Assembly (NCBI RefSeq): GCF_008831265.1
Contig: NZ_VTTH01000003.1
Location: 1-64,000 of the forward strand
DNA: 64,000 bases
Source: Lacisediminimonas profundi
Lineage (GTDB): Bacteria > Pseudomonadota > Gammaproteobacteria > Burkholderiales > Burkholderiaceae_D
Direction: 5' to 3'
The notes beneath the pieces were generated by a model. That model had not been told where the DNA came from. It ran no database searches and worked only from the letters and a program-made list of their open reading frames with translations. Positions 8,263 to 19,051 of this stretch are shown here, piece by piece; the stretch's first letter is position 1; each line of letters starts with the position of its first letter. The translations under genes and the position numbers were made by a program.

Positions 8263-11200
8263 ATGGCAAAGAAGATAAAACCGACTGCGGACCTGAAGAA
8301 AAAGAAGGTTGCGCGGCGGCGTTTAGGCGTCGAGCTGGACAAAGCCGGAATGGCGGCTGCCGCGCTCGGTACCTTCCTTGCAGCGCAACAAGTCCAGGCG
8401 GCCGACAAGGGAAAACAATCCCTAGATGACCGCCAAGCGGATGATTTGCTCGCCCAGGCGCATGACGCCGAGCTTGTAGCTGAGCTTCCTGCCGAACTTC
8501 TCTCTGCTGACCTCGACCAGATTGCGCAAGAGTTGGCGTCCCTCGACGCCGCCGAAGTCGCCGAACTGACCGAGCTTGGCGAAGTCCCCGCATCCGCAGA
8601 AATTCCCGTTGCCGACCTTGACGGCACGATGTTGTCCCAGGCTTCCCCTGTTGCCGACCTGCCGCCAGGCGTGGACGCCCGCACGACCATGACCGACGCC
8701 GGCGCCGGTGGTGCAGGTGGCTCAGCTGGCAGTGCTGCCGGCGCAGCCGATGCAGCCGCCGCCAGCAGTGCAGCCAGCAGTGCAGCCGGCGGTGCGGCCG
8801 GTTCCGGTCTTGCCAGCCTGGGTACTGTTACCCTCGGCTCGCTGACCATGCCTGTTGGCGCCATCATGGGTGCCGGCCTGGCCACGGCCGCTGCACTGGC
8901 GACCGGTGGCGGCAGTGCAGCAGCAAGCGTCCTCTCTGTCGCGCTGGCAACGACCACCGGTCTGGTGGTTGACGGCAACGTCCGTGACGCAACGATCTTC
9001 TATGACCGTAACGGCAACGGCAAGCTCGACGCCGGTGAGATTTCAGCCAAGACCAAGGCAGACGGCTCCTACAACATGACCGGCGACGCCGCCCTCATGA
9101 CCGGCAAGCTGGTCGTGCTGGGCGACGGCTTCGATACCCTGACCGGCCAGAAGGTCGGCATGATGGTCGCGCCCGAAGGTTTTGCCTTCGTCAGCCCGCT
9201 GACCACGCTGGTCGCTGCTGCTGGTGGCGACGCTGCCAGCCAGAACGCCATGCTGGCCAAGCTTGGCATTTCCGGCGCCGGCCTGAATGGCAAGAGCCCT
9301 CTGGAGTTCCTGAAGACTTACGATCCGATCAAGGCAATGACCAGCGGCACACCCGCTGAAAAGGCGCTTGCCGAGAAAGCCTTCACCGTATCGCAGCAGG
9401 TGTTTTCGGTCATCCAGACCGCTGCCGAACTGCAGGCTAAAGTTGGTGGAACCACCAGCGGCCTGTCGGACATTACCAGCATCGCAAGCTCGATTGCCAA
9501 GTCGATCAGCAGCGCGCCGGCCACGGATGGGACCGGCGCCGCCGTCTCGGCTACTTCCATCATCAACCAGGCTGCCAGCAAGGCCGTTGACGCTGCCCTG
9601 ACCAATGCGTCGACGGAAGTGCGCGAAGCCTTGCAGGCAAACGTGACCCGGGCGCTGTCCACGGTCAATAGTGCGATCGAGCAGAAATACACGGGACTGG
9701 CGACCGCCCTCACCAATTCCCAGGCCAACCCGACCGATGCAGGCAGCATCCAGGCGCTGGCCGAGAAAATGGCCATCGCCGCGGTTTCGCAGAACACCCT
9801 GATCACCGGTATTCGCGCGGTCGACACGACCAGTGCGACCACGCTGGCCAACTCGCAGGACTCGCTGCTCATCGCCGGCGACAAGGAAGCGCTGGCCAAC
9901 CTGCAGACCGAGGTTTTTGTCGAGGCAGTCAAGGCTGGCTCCACTACCGCGACCAATGACTTCCTGGCCCTGAGCAATCCGGCCATCGCCACCTCGACAA
10001 AATTCACTGTCGTGGATACGCAAGCCAACCTGGTGGCGTATGCTCGCGCCCACGTAGGCGACCCGGCCAGTTACTTGACCAAGGCCGTCGGTGTGGTCGT
10101 CACTGACCCGATTAACCTTGCTATTGCCCAAGAGCTGATCGACCGTATTCCCACGGTCGCGTTCCGCAACCCGACAGTTGGTGACGCTGCCGGCACCCTT
10201 ACCTATACGGTTGCAGTCAATTTCCTCGATGCCGGTATCAAGTTCCCGCCCAACCTGGTCACGGTGTCGTTCACGACCGGCCAGCTTGAAACGGTAGTTG
10301 ATAGCGCCGTTGAATTGGCTCTCGGTGGCGTATCGACTATCTCGGTCATCGGTGGAACGCTCGGACCTGCAAACGGCTTTACCCTGCACGAGGCCTATTC
10401 GCTGGTTGATGCCGGCCTGCACTTTGCCGCTGGCAACACCATTACCGTCGGCGTCACCTCCGATGAGTTGACCCAGGTCGCCGGACTGGTCACCGAATTT
10501 GCTGCCGCCAATATCGACGCCATCGGCGCCGAAACCGGCTCCGTGCTGAGCGTGCAATTGGCCGATGCAATTGCCATCGCCAATGCCGGACTGTCGTTCA
10601 CCGCTGGCAATACCGTTACTGTCCTGGTTGGGGCAAGCGACGCCGCAGCGCTGGCCAGCAACATCGCCAACCTGAAAACCCACGGCATCGACCAGATCGA
10701 GCTGAATGCCGGCCTGACTGATTTCACCCTCGACTACAGCCAGGCCAGCCTGTTGGCCACGGCCGCGTTGCCATTCACGGGTGGCAATATTGTTGTCAAC
10801 GTCACCGCTGGTGAAGTTGGCACGATGAACGCCGCAGCGTTCCACGCCATCGGGGTGGACAGCCTTACCGTGCTGGGCGCGACGCCGACACTGGCACTGA
10901 CCACACTGACACCGGTCCTGGCACAAAGCATTGGCCTGACCAATGGCGCGCAGGTCGTCGTTACCGTCACGACCGCCGATTCCGCACTGCTGGAAACGAG
11001 CGCAGTAACGCTCCACGCACAAGGCATTACGACCCTGGCAGCCGCTGCTGCGACTTCGCTGTCGCTGGTATCGGTCCAGGCTGCGATCACCAACAGCATG
11101 AATTTCGAGGCGGCCAGCGACTTCACGGTGCTGGTACCTGACGCATCAGTCGCCACCCTGGTTTCGTCCGCAGCACAACTGAAAGCCGCTGGTATCGACC

Positions 11201-14200
11201 ACGTCGGCGCAGCCGACGGCACCTTGGTGCTGACCGTTGCGGACGCCATCAGCATAGCCAACGCCCAGCTCGACTTTGCCGCCACGGGCACCAATGTCAC
11301 GGTCCAGTTCAATCCGGCCGACATTCCGGCGCTCGCTGCCGCAGCTGATCAACTGAAGGCCGCAGGCGTCGACTTTATTGATTCGACCGTCAGCAACCTG
11401 ACCCTGTCGCTCGGCGAAGCCCAGAATATCCTCGGCTCCGGAATCGCCTTTGATCCGTTGACTACTATTTCGCTGAATGTGACGCAGGCCGAATTGGCCA
11501 GCTTGCTCAACGAAACGCTGCTGGTGGGCAAGAACATCCCGCTGACCGTCACCGATGCGCCGCTGGTCATCAACGCAGAGAACGCGGCGGCCTTGTTCGA
11601 TGCGGGCTACAAATTTGCACCGAGCCAAGTCATTGAGTTGCTGGTTGCGGACGCCGCCAGCCTGGCTGCGGCAGTTTCGCATGCTGCTGCTTTCAAGGCA
11701 GGCGGCCTGCCGACGCTGAAGTTTGCCCCCGCCGACCAAGCCGCGCTGGACGACCTGCTTGTCAGTGGCACGTTCGCGACTGATATCGCCGCGCTGCGCA
11801 CGGCCGGCTTCGTTGTCGATTCGCTGCAGATCACGCCGGTCACCATCACCGACTCGCAAGTTCAGCCGCTGCTGGCAGCTAACCTGACTTTCGGCGACCC
11901 GGCCACCGCCGCGGTCACCTTCGACGCCGCCGACGCCCCTGGCGGCCTGCTGCAATCCACGTTGAAAGACCTGCAGAAGCTTGCCGTGGACAATGTCCTG
12001 GTGTCCAGCTTCAGTGGCCAGTACCAGATCGAGCTGGACCTCGGCACCACCGGCACGCTTAGCGCCGCCGGCCTGCCGGTGTTTGCACCGATCCTGCATG
12101 TCGCCCTGAACATCACCGACCTGCAACTTGACGAAATCACCGGCACCCCCGGACTTGCCAGTGCACTCGCGCAAAATGGCGTCGATTGGCTGCAGTCCGA
12201 CGGCGATGTCCTGATCCAGATGGCCGATGCCGTCGAGCTGTTGGGCACGGATCAAGTGTCCTACGCGGATGACCTGTACGTCATTGGCGACAACGTCAGT
12301 TTCGACCTCGTCGACAGCGACCTGCCGGATGTCGTCACCCACGCGCAAGCCCTGGCCCAGATCGGTGTCGACGACATCGATGTCCGCGACAACACGCTGA
12401 CGCTGTCCGACAGCGACGCATCCAGCCTCGTCAGCGCCGGCCTGCACTTCTCGGCCGATGACACTGGCATTGTGGTTGACTCGGCTGCAACGACCCTGTC
12501 CACCAGCCTGAAAGATTTGCAGAAGCTCGGTGTCGACCAGGTTTCGCTGAACGGCGGCGACATCGGCAACATGCATGTCCAGTTGGGTGAAGGCACGCTC
12601 AGCGGCACCTTGCCCACGTTCGGCAACACCTTGACCGTCGACCTTGGCTTCAGCGATTTGCAGCTGCAGGAAGTGGTCGACAACGGCGCGGCACTGAAGG
12701 CGGCTGGCGTCGATTTCCTGGTCAACGACGACCACAGCTTCAACATGACCCTGGCGCAGGCCAATACCCTGCTCGGCAACGACGGTGTTTTTGATGCGGC
12801 AACCGACCTTGGTTTCGGTGCCTCTGAAAATATCATTATGGGGTTCAATGGAGCCCTGCCAGGCGCAGTGAACACGGTGGCGAGCGAAGCCGCTGCCCTC
12901 GCGGACCTCGGCGTCGATCACCTGCACTCTTCCACCGGCGCGGTTACGCTGTCCGATGCACAGGCAGGTGCCATCATCGGCGAGGGCCTGAACTTCGTTG
13001 TTAATGACGAAGTCACCGTGCAGGCAGAAGCCACGCACATGACGACCAGCCTGAAAGACCTGCAAAAGCTCGGCGTCGACACAGTGCTAGCGCCTGATGC
13101 CGCAAGCGTACTGAAGGTCGGACTTGGTGCCGGACTCTTCGGTGCCGGCGCCTTGCCGGTGTTCGGCGATACCGATGGCGATGGAACCTTGTCCGGACTT
13201 GAAGACAGCGCGCTCGACGTCACACTCAACGTGATGGATCCGGCTTCGCTTGCAGGCCGGGCCGATTCCTTTGCAGACGCTGGCATCGACCACATCCAGG
13301 TCAATGGCGGCCAGGCCACGCTTGACGTCGCGCAACTCGAGCAGTGGATGAGCAGCACCGTCGACTTTACCGATGGCACTGACCTGACCCTGACCGTAAC
13401 CGAGGCCGACATTGGCCTGTTGGCCGACAACGCAGCGCAGGTACACGACTACGGCGTCAACACGCTCGACGTCGCCGGTGTCAACGCCAGCCTCACCTTG
13501 GGTGCCGGCGATGCTGCCGCACTGGTTCAGGCCGGCCTGGAGTTCGAAGCCACCGACACCGTCACGGTAGATGTGACCGGCGCGGAAGGTACGCACCTGT
13601 CCACCAGCCTTAAAGACTTGCAGAAACTGGGCGTCGATCACGTCAGCCTGAGTGGTGGCGCAGATGCTGCCGGTACCCTGACTGTCGAGCTCGGCGACTC
13701 CACCGTATTTGGCGGCGCGCTGACGAGCTTCGATCAGGGCGACCACATCACGCTGAGCATCTCCGGTGCGGATGGCGATGGCATGGTTGCGCACGTCGCC
13801 GAACTGACTGCCGCCGGCATCGATACGATCTTTGTCAACGACGAAACCAACGTCAACGTCGGCATGGCCGATGCACAGGCCATCCTTGGCGGCGACCTGA
13901 GCTATGACCTTGGCGACCTGCAGATCAGCGCCGACAATAACGTCTCGCTGGAAATTGGCGGCGATGTCGACCTTGACAGCGTGCTGCAAGGTCTCACAGG
14001 CGTCCAGGGACTCGGCGTCGACCATATCGAAGCTGGTGGTTCTGCTGTCTCGATCAGCGATCAGGACGCCAACGATCTGGTTCACGCAGGTCTGGACTTC
14101 TCACAGTCCAGCAGTGACGTCACGCTCGCCGTCGACGCAACCCAGGGCGAAGCGACTCACCTGTCGACCACCCTGAAAGACTTGCAGAAACTCGGTGTCG

Positions 14201-15654
14201 ATCACGTCTCACTGGCAGGCGCAGCTGATTTGGCGGTCGACCTCGGTCATGGCGATTTGGGCGTGGGCGGATTGCCGACTTTCGACGCCGGCCTGAACGT
14301 CACGCTGAATGCAGATGCCTCGCAGATGAGTGAGCTGCTGGGCATGGCAAATGCCGGCGCCCTGAATGCATCCAACATCGACAGCATCCAGTTGCATGGC
14401 AGTGCCGCCGATTTCCTCGGCCTCGATGCGGGCGATCTCGCAACTGCCGGCGTGGATGGATTCACCCTCGACGTAACTGCGAATGACCTGGCAGCCCTGA
14501 ACGTTGGCAGCCTGCCGACGGTTGGCGATGTCACGGTCGACAAGATCGACGTGGCCGGCTTCAACGGCAGCGCCCACATCGATATGGATACCGCACAGGC
14601 ACTGGTTGACGCAGGCATCTCCTTCGAAGGTCTCGATCACATCAGCCTGGATGTCGCCGCAGGTGCGGCTGGTACCCAGCTGGCGACCAACTTCGACGAC
14701 CTGAACAAGCTGGGCGTTGACCATGTGAATTACAAGGTCGACGAGTTCGCACCAGCGATCGATGCGAACGACCTGCCAATGTTCGACCAGCGCCTCGATG
14801 TAACGCTTGATGCACCGCTGCCTGGAACGATGGACGCTGCATTCGGTAATGCGCTGCTGGCCCACGGCATCGATCAGGTGGCCATCAATGAGGACGTCGC
14901 AGCCTTGTTTGACGAAGGCGGCGGCAACGGCCTGGGCGACCTGCTGGCGGCGCTTGGCAGCTTCACGGGCACTGGCATCGACCTCGAACTGCAACTGCAG
15001 GGCGGGGCAACGCCGGCAGACGCCAACCTGGATGCCGAACTGTTCGGCGCCCTTAGCGGTTTCGCAGCCCCGGGCAACTACGGCGACCTGATCAACGCAC
15101 TGACCAACTCGGGCGTTTCCGACCTGGTGGTCGAGACAGGTTCGGTGCAGGTTACCGACGGACTGCTCAATGCACTGTCCGACGCAGGCATGCTGCAAGC
15201 CCTGCCGGCCACGAACATGGTGCTGGATGCCACTGCCTCCGGCGACCGCCTGTTCACCTCGCTCAGGGAGCTGGCCGATCTCGACGTCGACCATGTCAAC
15301 GCCAGCGCAAGCGGCAACCTGTACATCGACCTGGGCGAGCTGGGCGACGGCAATGCGCTGGCCGAGGTCAAGGAGCTGCTCACGCACCTCGACGCGGACA
15401 TGTTCACCGGCGCCACCACGCCGACCCTGGTCATGGACAGCAAGATGGCCGAAGCCCTGTCCGACTCGGGCGTGTTCGATGCCGACCTGCTGGCAGGCCT
15501 GGAACACATCGGTATCAAGGAAATCGGCGTGTTGGTCGGTCACAACGAGCACACGAGTATTGTTGCCCAGACGGTGCTGCCGGTCGAAGTCAAGCTCATC
15601 GGCCAGGATGCAGATCCGATGTTGTTCGACGACCTGCACCATCCGAAGCAATAA
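8263..15654 (+). CDS. Giant cysteine-free repeat protein, probable type I secretion substrate
   Basis: The 2463-residue protein starts with a basic stretch (KKIKP...KKKKVARRR), then an Ala/Gly/Ser-rich region to about 230. Next is a domain with 'VVDGNVRDATIFYDRNGNG' (from ~236) and 'FVSPLTTLVAAAGG', seen near the N terminus of other giant type I substrates. From about 650 it is built of repeats of the form 'DAGLxF...VTV...LxxxGID.I'. In the last half a super-unit of ~180-190 residues recurs, marked by 'STSLKDLQKLGVDHVSL' at nucleotides ~11962, 12508, 13051, 13609 and 14172 and weaker at ~14693 and 15261. It has no Cys and no RTX GGxGxD nonapeptides. One Ca-loop-like 'DTDGDGTLSGLED' is present. 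Export is inferred from the ABC/HlyD/TolC genes that follow. The role could be an S-layer, adhesin or biofilm matrix protein. Confidence 0.85.
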   Translation: MAKKIKPTADLKKKKVARRRLGVELDKAGMAAAALGTFLAAQQVQAADKGKQSLDDRQADDLLAQAHDAELVAELPAELLSADLDQIAQELASLDAAEVAELTELGEVPASAEIPVADLDGTMLSQASPVADLPPGVDARTTMTDAGAGGAGGSAGSAAGAADAAAASSAASSAAGGAAGSGLASLGTVTLGSLTMPVGAIMGAGLATAAALATGGGSAAASVLSVALATTTGLVVDGNVRDATIFYDRNGNGKLDAGEISAKTKADGSYNMTGDAALMTGKLVVLGDGFDTLTGQKVGMMVAPEGFAFVSPLTTLVAAAGGDAASQNAMLAKLGISGAGLNGKSPLEFLKTYDPIKAMTSGTPAEKALAEKAFTVSQQVFSVIQTAAELQAKVGGTTSGLSDITSIASSIAKSISSAPATDGTGAAVSATSIINQAASKAVDAALTNASTEVREALQANVTRALSTVNSAIEQKYTGLATALTNSQANPTDAGSIQALAEKMAIAAVSQNTLITGIRAVDTTSATTLANSQDSLLIAGDKEALANLQTEVFVEAVKAGSTTATNDFLALSNPAIATSTKFTVVDTQANLVAYARAHVGDPASYLTKAVGVVVTDPINLAIAQELIDRIPTVAFRNPTVGDAAGTLTYTVAVNFLDAGIKFPPNLVTVSFTTGQLETVVDSAVELALGGVSTISVIGGTLGPANGFTLHEAYSLVDAGLHFAAGNTITVGVTSDELTQVAGLVTEFAAANIDAIGAETGSVLSVQLADAIAIANAGLSFTAGNTVTVLVGASDAAALASNIANLKTHGIDQIELNAGLTDFTLDYSQASLLATAALPFTGGNIVVNVTAGEVGTMNAAAFHAIGVDSLTVLGATPTLALTTLTPVLAQSIGLTNGAQVVVTVTTADSALLETSAVTLHAQGITTLAAAAATSLSLVSVQAAITNSMNFEAASDFTVLVPDASVATLVSSAAQLKAAGIDHVGAADGTLVLTVADAISIANAQLDFAATGTNVTVQFNPADIPALAAAADQLKAAGVDFIDSTVSNLTLSLGEAQNILGSGIAFDPLTTISLNVTQAELASLLNETLLVGKNIPLTVTDAPLVINAENAAALFDAGYKFAPSQVIELLVADAASLAAAVSHAAAFKAGGLPTLKFAPADQAALDDLLVSGTFATDIAALRTAGFVVDSLQITPVTITDSQVQPLLAANLTFGDPATAAVTFDAADAPGGLLQSTLKDLQKLAVDNVLVSSFSGQYQIELDLGTTGTLSAAGLPVFAPILHVALNITDLQLDEITGTPGLASALAQNGVDWLQSDGDVLIQMADAVELLGTDQVSYADDLYVIGDNVSFDLVDSDLPDVVTHAQALAQIGVDDIDVRDNTLTLSDSDASSLVSAGLHFSADDTGIVVDSAATTLSTSLKDLQKLGVDQVSLNGGDIGNMHVQLGEGTLSGTLPTFGNTLTVDLGFSDLQLQEVVDNGAALKAAGVDFLVNDDHSFNMTLAQANTLLGNDGVFDAATDLGFGASENIIMGFNGALPGAVNTVASEAAALADLGVDHLHSSTGAVTLSDAQAGAIIGEGLNFVVNDEVTVQAEATHMTTSLKDLQKLGVDTVLAPDAASVLKVGLGAGLFGAGALPVFGDTDGDGTLSGLEDSALDVTLNVMDPASLAGRADSFADAGIDHIQVNGGQATLDVAQLEQWMSSTVDFTDGTDLTLTVTEADIGLLADNAAQVHDYGVNTLDVAGVNASLTLGAGDAAALVQAGLEFEATDTVTVDVTGAEGTHLSTSLKDLQKLGVDHVSLSGGADAAGTLTVELGDSTVFGGALTSFDQGDHITLSISGADGDGMVAHVAELTAAGIDTIFVNDETNVNVGMADAQAILGGDLSYDLGDLQISADNNVSLEIGGDVDLDSVLQGLTGVQGLGVDHIEAGGSAVSISDQDANDLVHAGLDFSQSSSDVTLAVDATQGEATHLSTTLKDLQKLGVDHVSLAGAADLAVDLGHGDLGVGGLPTFDAGLNVTLNADASQMSELLGMANAGALNASNIDSIQLHGSAADFLGLDAGDLATAGVDGFTLDVTANDLAALNVGSLPTVGDVTVDKIDVAGFNGSAHIDMDTAQALVDAGISFEGLDHISLDVAAGAAGTQLATNFDDLNKLGVDHVNYKVDEFAPAIDANDLPMFDQRLDVTLDAPLPGTMDAAFGNALLAHGIDQVAINEDVAALFDEGGGNGLGDLLAALGSFTGTGIDLELQLQGGATPADANLDAELFGALSGFAAPGNYGDLINALTNSGVSDLVVETGSVQVTDGLLNALSDAGMLQALPATNMVLDATASGDRLFTSLRELADLDVDHVNASASGNLYIDLGELGDGNALAEVKELLTHLDADMFTGATTPTLVMDSKMAEALSDSGVFDADLLAGLEHIGIKEIGVLVGHNEHTSIVAQTVLPVEVKLIGQDADPMLFDDLHHPKQ

Positions 15655-15764
15655 CTGGACAAATAGAGGGAGAGGCGACAAGATCTGTCACCCGTTCAGA
15701 CGCACAACGCACACAAGAAGCGCGCGGTCCTGGCAGGTATTTTTCAGCCAAAGAGGAAGCCATC

Positions 15765-17678
15765 TTGAGCGAAGCAGCAAACACAGCAGCAACGGAAACA
15801 ACAGCAGCGTCCGCAGCAAAAACCGCAACCCCGGCGCAGACCGCGCCGGCTGTGGACAACTCGAAGCCACCAATAGCGCGCCTGCTGCATCAATGCCGGC
15901 GCGCTTTTGCTTTTGCCTTTCTGTTAACCCTGCTGATCGACATCATGTCGATCACGCCGATCTTGTACATGATGAACACGTTCGACCGTGTCATCTCCAC
16001 CCGCAGCGGCGTCACCCTGGTGTCGCTGACCTTGCTGGTGGTCGGCATGTACGTCTTCTGGTCCTCGCTGGAATGGATACGCAGCCGCCTCATGGTGCGA
16101 TTGTCCTTGCGCATAGACTGGGATCTGGCGGCAGAAGTGTTCGACGCTTCGTTCCGCCGCTATGTGGGCCGCAAGAACGTCAACGTGCACCAGTTGCTGG
16201 GCGACCTGCTTACCATGCGCCAGTTCCTGACTGGACAGCCGGTGCTCTCGATCATGGATGCGCCGTTCGCTATCGTGTTCATCATCATCGGCGCCATGTT
16301 CCACCCCTACTTGGCGGTGTTCGTGATCATTGCATCGGTATTGATGCTGCTGACCAGCTACGCGACGCAAAAAGTTACCAGCCCCATCCTGAAGGCATCC
16401 AACGACGCCAACGCCGAAGCGACGCGGGTCGCAGCCAACAGCCTGCGCAGCGCCGAGACCACGCTGGCACTGGGCATGATGGGCGCAGTGCGAAACCGCT
16501 GGTACGACCAGCACCGCAAGTTTCTTGAGCTACAGGTCAATGCCAGTGAAGCTTCGGGCATGACCGGTGGCTTTTCCGGCTTCCTGACCAAGGCGCTGCC
16601 TTCGCTGCAAATGGCCTTGGGCGCCTGGCTCGCCATCGAAAACCTGATCACCGGCGGCATGGTCATTGCCGCCACCATGCTGATTTCCAAAGCCGTCTCC
16701 CCGATCCAGAAGCTGATCGCTAACTGGAAAGAGATCATCTCCGCCCGCCAGAGCTACGACCGGCTCAACAAGCTGCTGGAGGAAGACGTCAAGATCGCCA
16801 CCCGAATGCAACTGCCGGCACCAGTCGGCAAGCTTGAGGTGACCCTGGCCACCGCCGTTCCGCCCGGCCACGACAAGGCAGTGGTATCGGACGTCAGCTT
16901 CACGGTACTGCCCGGCCAAGCTGTCGCCATCGTCGGCCCCAGCGCCGCCGGCAAGACCTCGCTGACCCGCATGCTGGTCGGCGTATGGAAGCCCGCCCGC
17001 GGCAACGTCCGCCTGGATGGCGTCGAGCTGTCCGAGTGGAATCATGACGAAGTGGGCCCGTTCATCGGCTACGTGCCGCAGGAAATCGAATTCTTTGAAG
17101 GCACGGTCGCCGAGAACATCGCCCGCCTTGGCGAGGTCAATCCCGACAAGGTGATCCAGGCCACCAAGCTGATCGGCATTCACGAAATGATCCTGGCCCT
17201 GCCCAATGGTTACGACACCATGCTGGGCGAGACCGGCTTCCAGCTTTCCGGCGGTCAGCGCCAGCGTGTGGCGATCGCTCGCGCCTTTTACGGCATGCCC
17301 AAATACATCGTCCTGGACGAGCCCAACGCCAACCTCGACGAAGTCGGCGAAAGCGTGCTGGCCAAGGCCATCGACACCATGAAGAAAGCCGGCTCCTCGA
17401 TCATCATCACCACCCACCGTCCGCGGCTGGTGGGGGTGGTGGACAACCTCTTGGTGCTGCGCAATGGCCGCCAGGTTGGCTTTGGCCCGGCGCAGGACAT
17501 GCTCAACGCGGTGCGCAACCTGCAAGTAGTCGCCGCACAGAAGAGCGCCGCTAGCACAGAGACACCGGCAGCCGCACCTGCGGCCGCAGCAGCCGCATCC
17601 GCCGCGGTGCCAGCACAAGCTGCCGCCGCCACAGCGACTCCACCCGCAGCAGCACCCAAGGGCGAGGCACAGGCATGA
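15765..17678 (+). CDS. Type I secretion ABC transporter (PrtD-like permease/ATPase)
   Basis: The 637-residue protein fuses about six membrane helices (from ~45 to 320) to an ABC ATPase. Walker A is 'GPSAAGKTSL' (~390), the signature is 'LSGGQRQRVAIARA' (~494) and Walker B is 'YIVLDEPNANLDEVGE' (~514). The 'GPSAAGK' and 'NANLD' forms are typical of the PrtD/RsaD branch that exports proteases and S-layer proteins. There is no N-terminal peptidase domain. The start is TTG at 15765 with AGAGGA 7 nt upstream. The C terminus is an unusual ~50-residue Ala/Pro tail. It lies 110 bp after the cargo gene and overlaps the HlyD gene by 4 nt, so the inner-membrane pair is translationally coupled. Confidence 0.93.
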   Translation: MSEAANTAATETTAASAAKTATPAQTAPAVDNSKPPIARLLHQCRRAFAFAFLLTLLIDIMSITPILYMMNTFDRVISTRSGVTLVSLTLLVVGMYVFWSSLEWIRSRLMVRLSLRIDWDLAAEVFDASFRRYVGRKNVNVHQLLGDLLTMRQFLTGQPVLSIMDAPFAIVFIIIGAMFHPYLAVFVIIASVLMLLTSYATQKVTSPILKASNDANAEATRVAANSLRSAETTLALGMMGAVRNRWYDQHRKFLELQVNASEASGMTGGFSGFLTKALPSLQMALGAWLAIENLITGGMVIAATMLISKAVSPIQKLIANWKEIISARQSYDRLNKLLEEDVKIATRMQLPAPVGKLEVTLATAVPPGHDKAVVSDVSFTVLPGQAVAIVGPSAAGKTSLTRMLVGVWKPARGNVRLDGVELSEWNHDEVGPFIGYVPQEIEFFEGTVAENIARLGEVNPDKVIQATKLIGIHEMILALPNGYDTMLGETGFQLSGGQRQRVAIARAFYGMPKYIVLDEPNANLDEVGESVLAKAIDTMKKAGSSIIITTHRPRLVGVVDNLLVLRNGRQVGFGPAQDMLNAVRNLQVVAAQKSAASTETPAAAPAAAAAASAAVPAQAAAATATPPAAAPKGEAQA

Positions 17679-19051
17679 GCACCCCCGACAAAGATCCGCA
17701 CGGCCCGATGGGCATGCTGAAGAAAATGGACGGCAAGGCCGACTCCTGGATCCGCAGCTGGAACCCGTACGATCCGTCCCAGCTGCAAGACCGCAAGTTG
17801 CAACCGGTCCAGGTCGAAGAATCGCAGATCCGCAAGAGCGCAGCGCGATGGTTTTTCATCGGCCTGATCATCTTCCTGGGGTGGGCATTCTGGGCACCGC
17901 TGGATGCCGGCGTCAACATCGGCGGCAACGTTGTCGTCTCGGGCTACCGCAAATCGGTTCAGCACCAATCGGGTGGGGTGGTGCAGGAGATCATGGTGCG
18001 CGAAGGCGACCTGGTGAAGCAAAACGATGTACTCATCAAGATCAACCCGCTCAACAGCGAAGCCAGCCTGACCAATGCCGAGCTACAGTACATCAACCTG
18101 CTGGTAACCGAATCGCGCCTGCGCGCCGAGCGCCTGAGCAGGCCCAAGGTCGAGTGGGTGAAAGAGCTCGACAAATGGGGCGACGATATTCGCGTGAAGG
18201 AAGCCAAGCAGCTGCAGCTTGAAATGCTCACATCGCGCCGCGCCGAGATGTCAAATCAGGTCTCCGGCCTGCACGCACAGATCGCCGGCATACAAACCGC
18301 GATTGAATCCCGCAAGGTACAGCTCGGCACGCTGACCGAAGAACTGAAGAGCAACCAGAAGCTATCCGAAGAAGGCTTCGTTCCCCGTTCCCAGGCCAAC
18401 AACACCTTGCGCAGCAAGGTAGAACTGGAATCCACCCTGGCCAGCGCCTATGCCGAACTGGGCAAGACCCGCGCCCAGATCGCCGGGCTGCAGACCGCCT
18501 ATCTGAAAGAGATAGACCGCGAGCTATCCGAAACGCAAAAGAACCGCGAAGCTTTCCAGACCCGTTTTGAAGCTGCCAAGTTCGACCGGGTGCAAACAGA
18601 AATCAAGGCGCCGGTCAGTGGAACGGTGGTGGGCCTGAAAGTATTCACGGTGGGTGGCGTCATTACACCGGGCCAGCTGCTGATGGAGATCTTGCCGGAG
18701 GGCGGAAGCCTGATGGTAGAAGCCCAGGTGCCGACTCACCTGATCGACAAGGTGCACGTGGGCCTGAGTGCGGACATGCGATTCACCGCATTCAACATGA
18801 CCACGACCCCGGTCGTGCCCGGACGAGTGAAGCTGGTCGGCGCCGACAAGCTGCCGGCCAAGGAAGGCCAGCAAGGTGAGTACTACGTGGCGCACATCGA
18901 GACCACCGCTGAAGGTCTGGCAATGCTCGGCAAGCTCAAGGTCCAGGCCGGCATGCCGGTGGATGTAGTCGTGAAGCGAGGCGAGCGCAGCTTCGTCAGC
19001 TATCTGCTGAAGCCGCTGAGCGACAAGCTGTCGAAGGCATTCAAGGACTAG
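17675..19051 (+). CDS. HlyD-family periplasmic adaptor of type I secretion
   Basis: The 458-residue membrane-fusion protein has a ~50-residue cytoplasmic N terminus, one membrane helix (about 57-75, 'FFIGLIIFLGWAFWAPL'), a lipoyl-like half ('QHQSGGVVQEIMVREGDLV'), a long alpha-hairpin coiled coil (~130-290) and the return lipoyl half with 'IKAPVSGTVVGLKVFTVGG' before the beta-barrel domain. It bridges the PrtD-like ATPase to the outer-membrane channel. The start codon overlaps the stop of the transporter gene (ATGA), which supports stoichiometric co-translation. Confidence 0.93.
   Translation: MSTPDKDPHGPMGMLKKMDGKADSWIRSWNPYDPSQLQDRKLQPVQVEESQIRKSAARWFFIGLIIFLGWAFWAPLDAGVNIGGNVVVSGYRKSVQHQSGGVVQEIMVREGDLVKQNDVLIKINPLNSEASLTNAELQYINLLVTESRLRAERLSRPKVEWVKELDKWGDDIRVKEAKQLQLEMLTSRRAEMSNQVSGLHAQIAGIQTAIESRKVQLGTLTEELKSNQKLSEEGFVPRSQANNTLRSKVELESTLASAYAELGKTRAQIAGLQTAYLKEIDRELSETQKNREAFQTRFEAAKFDRVQTEIKAPVSGTVVGLKVFTVGGVITPGQLLMEILPEGGSLMVEAQVPTHLIDKVHVGLSADMRFTAFNMTTTPVVPGRVKLVGADKLPAKEGQQGEYYVAHIETTAEGLAMLGKLKVQAGMPVDVVVKRGERSFVSYLLKPLSDKLSKAFKD

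Noticed and set aside
13150-13220. RTX calcium-binding repeats in the cargo
   Set aside because: Only an isolated DxDGDG loop is present. The GGxGxD nonapeptide series that defines RTX proteins is not seen.
9043-15681. Several long minus-strand frames opposite the giant cargo gene
   Set aside because: They are low-complexity mirror translations of the repeat gene and have no start signals or known domains.
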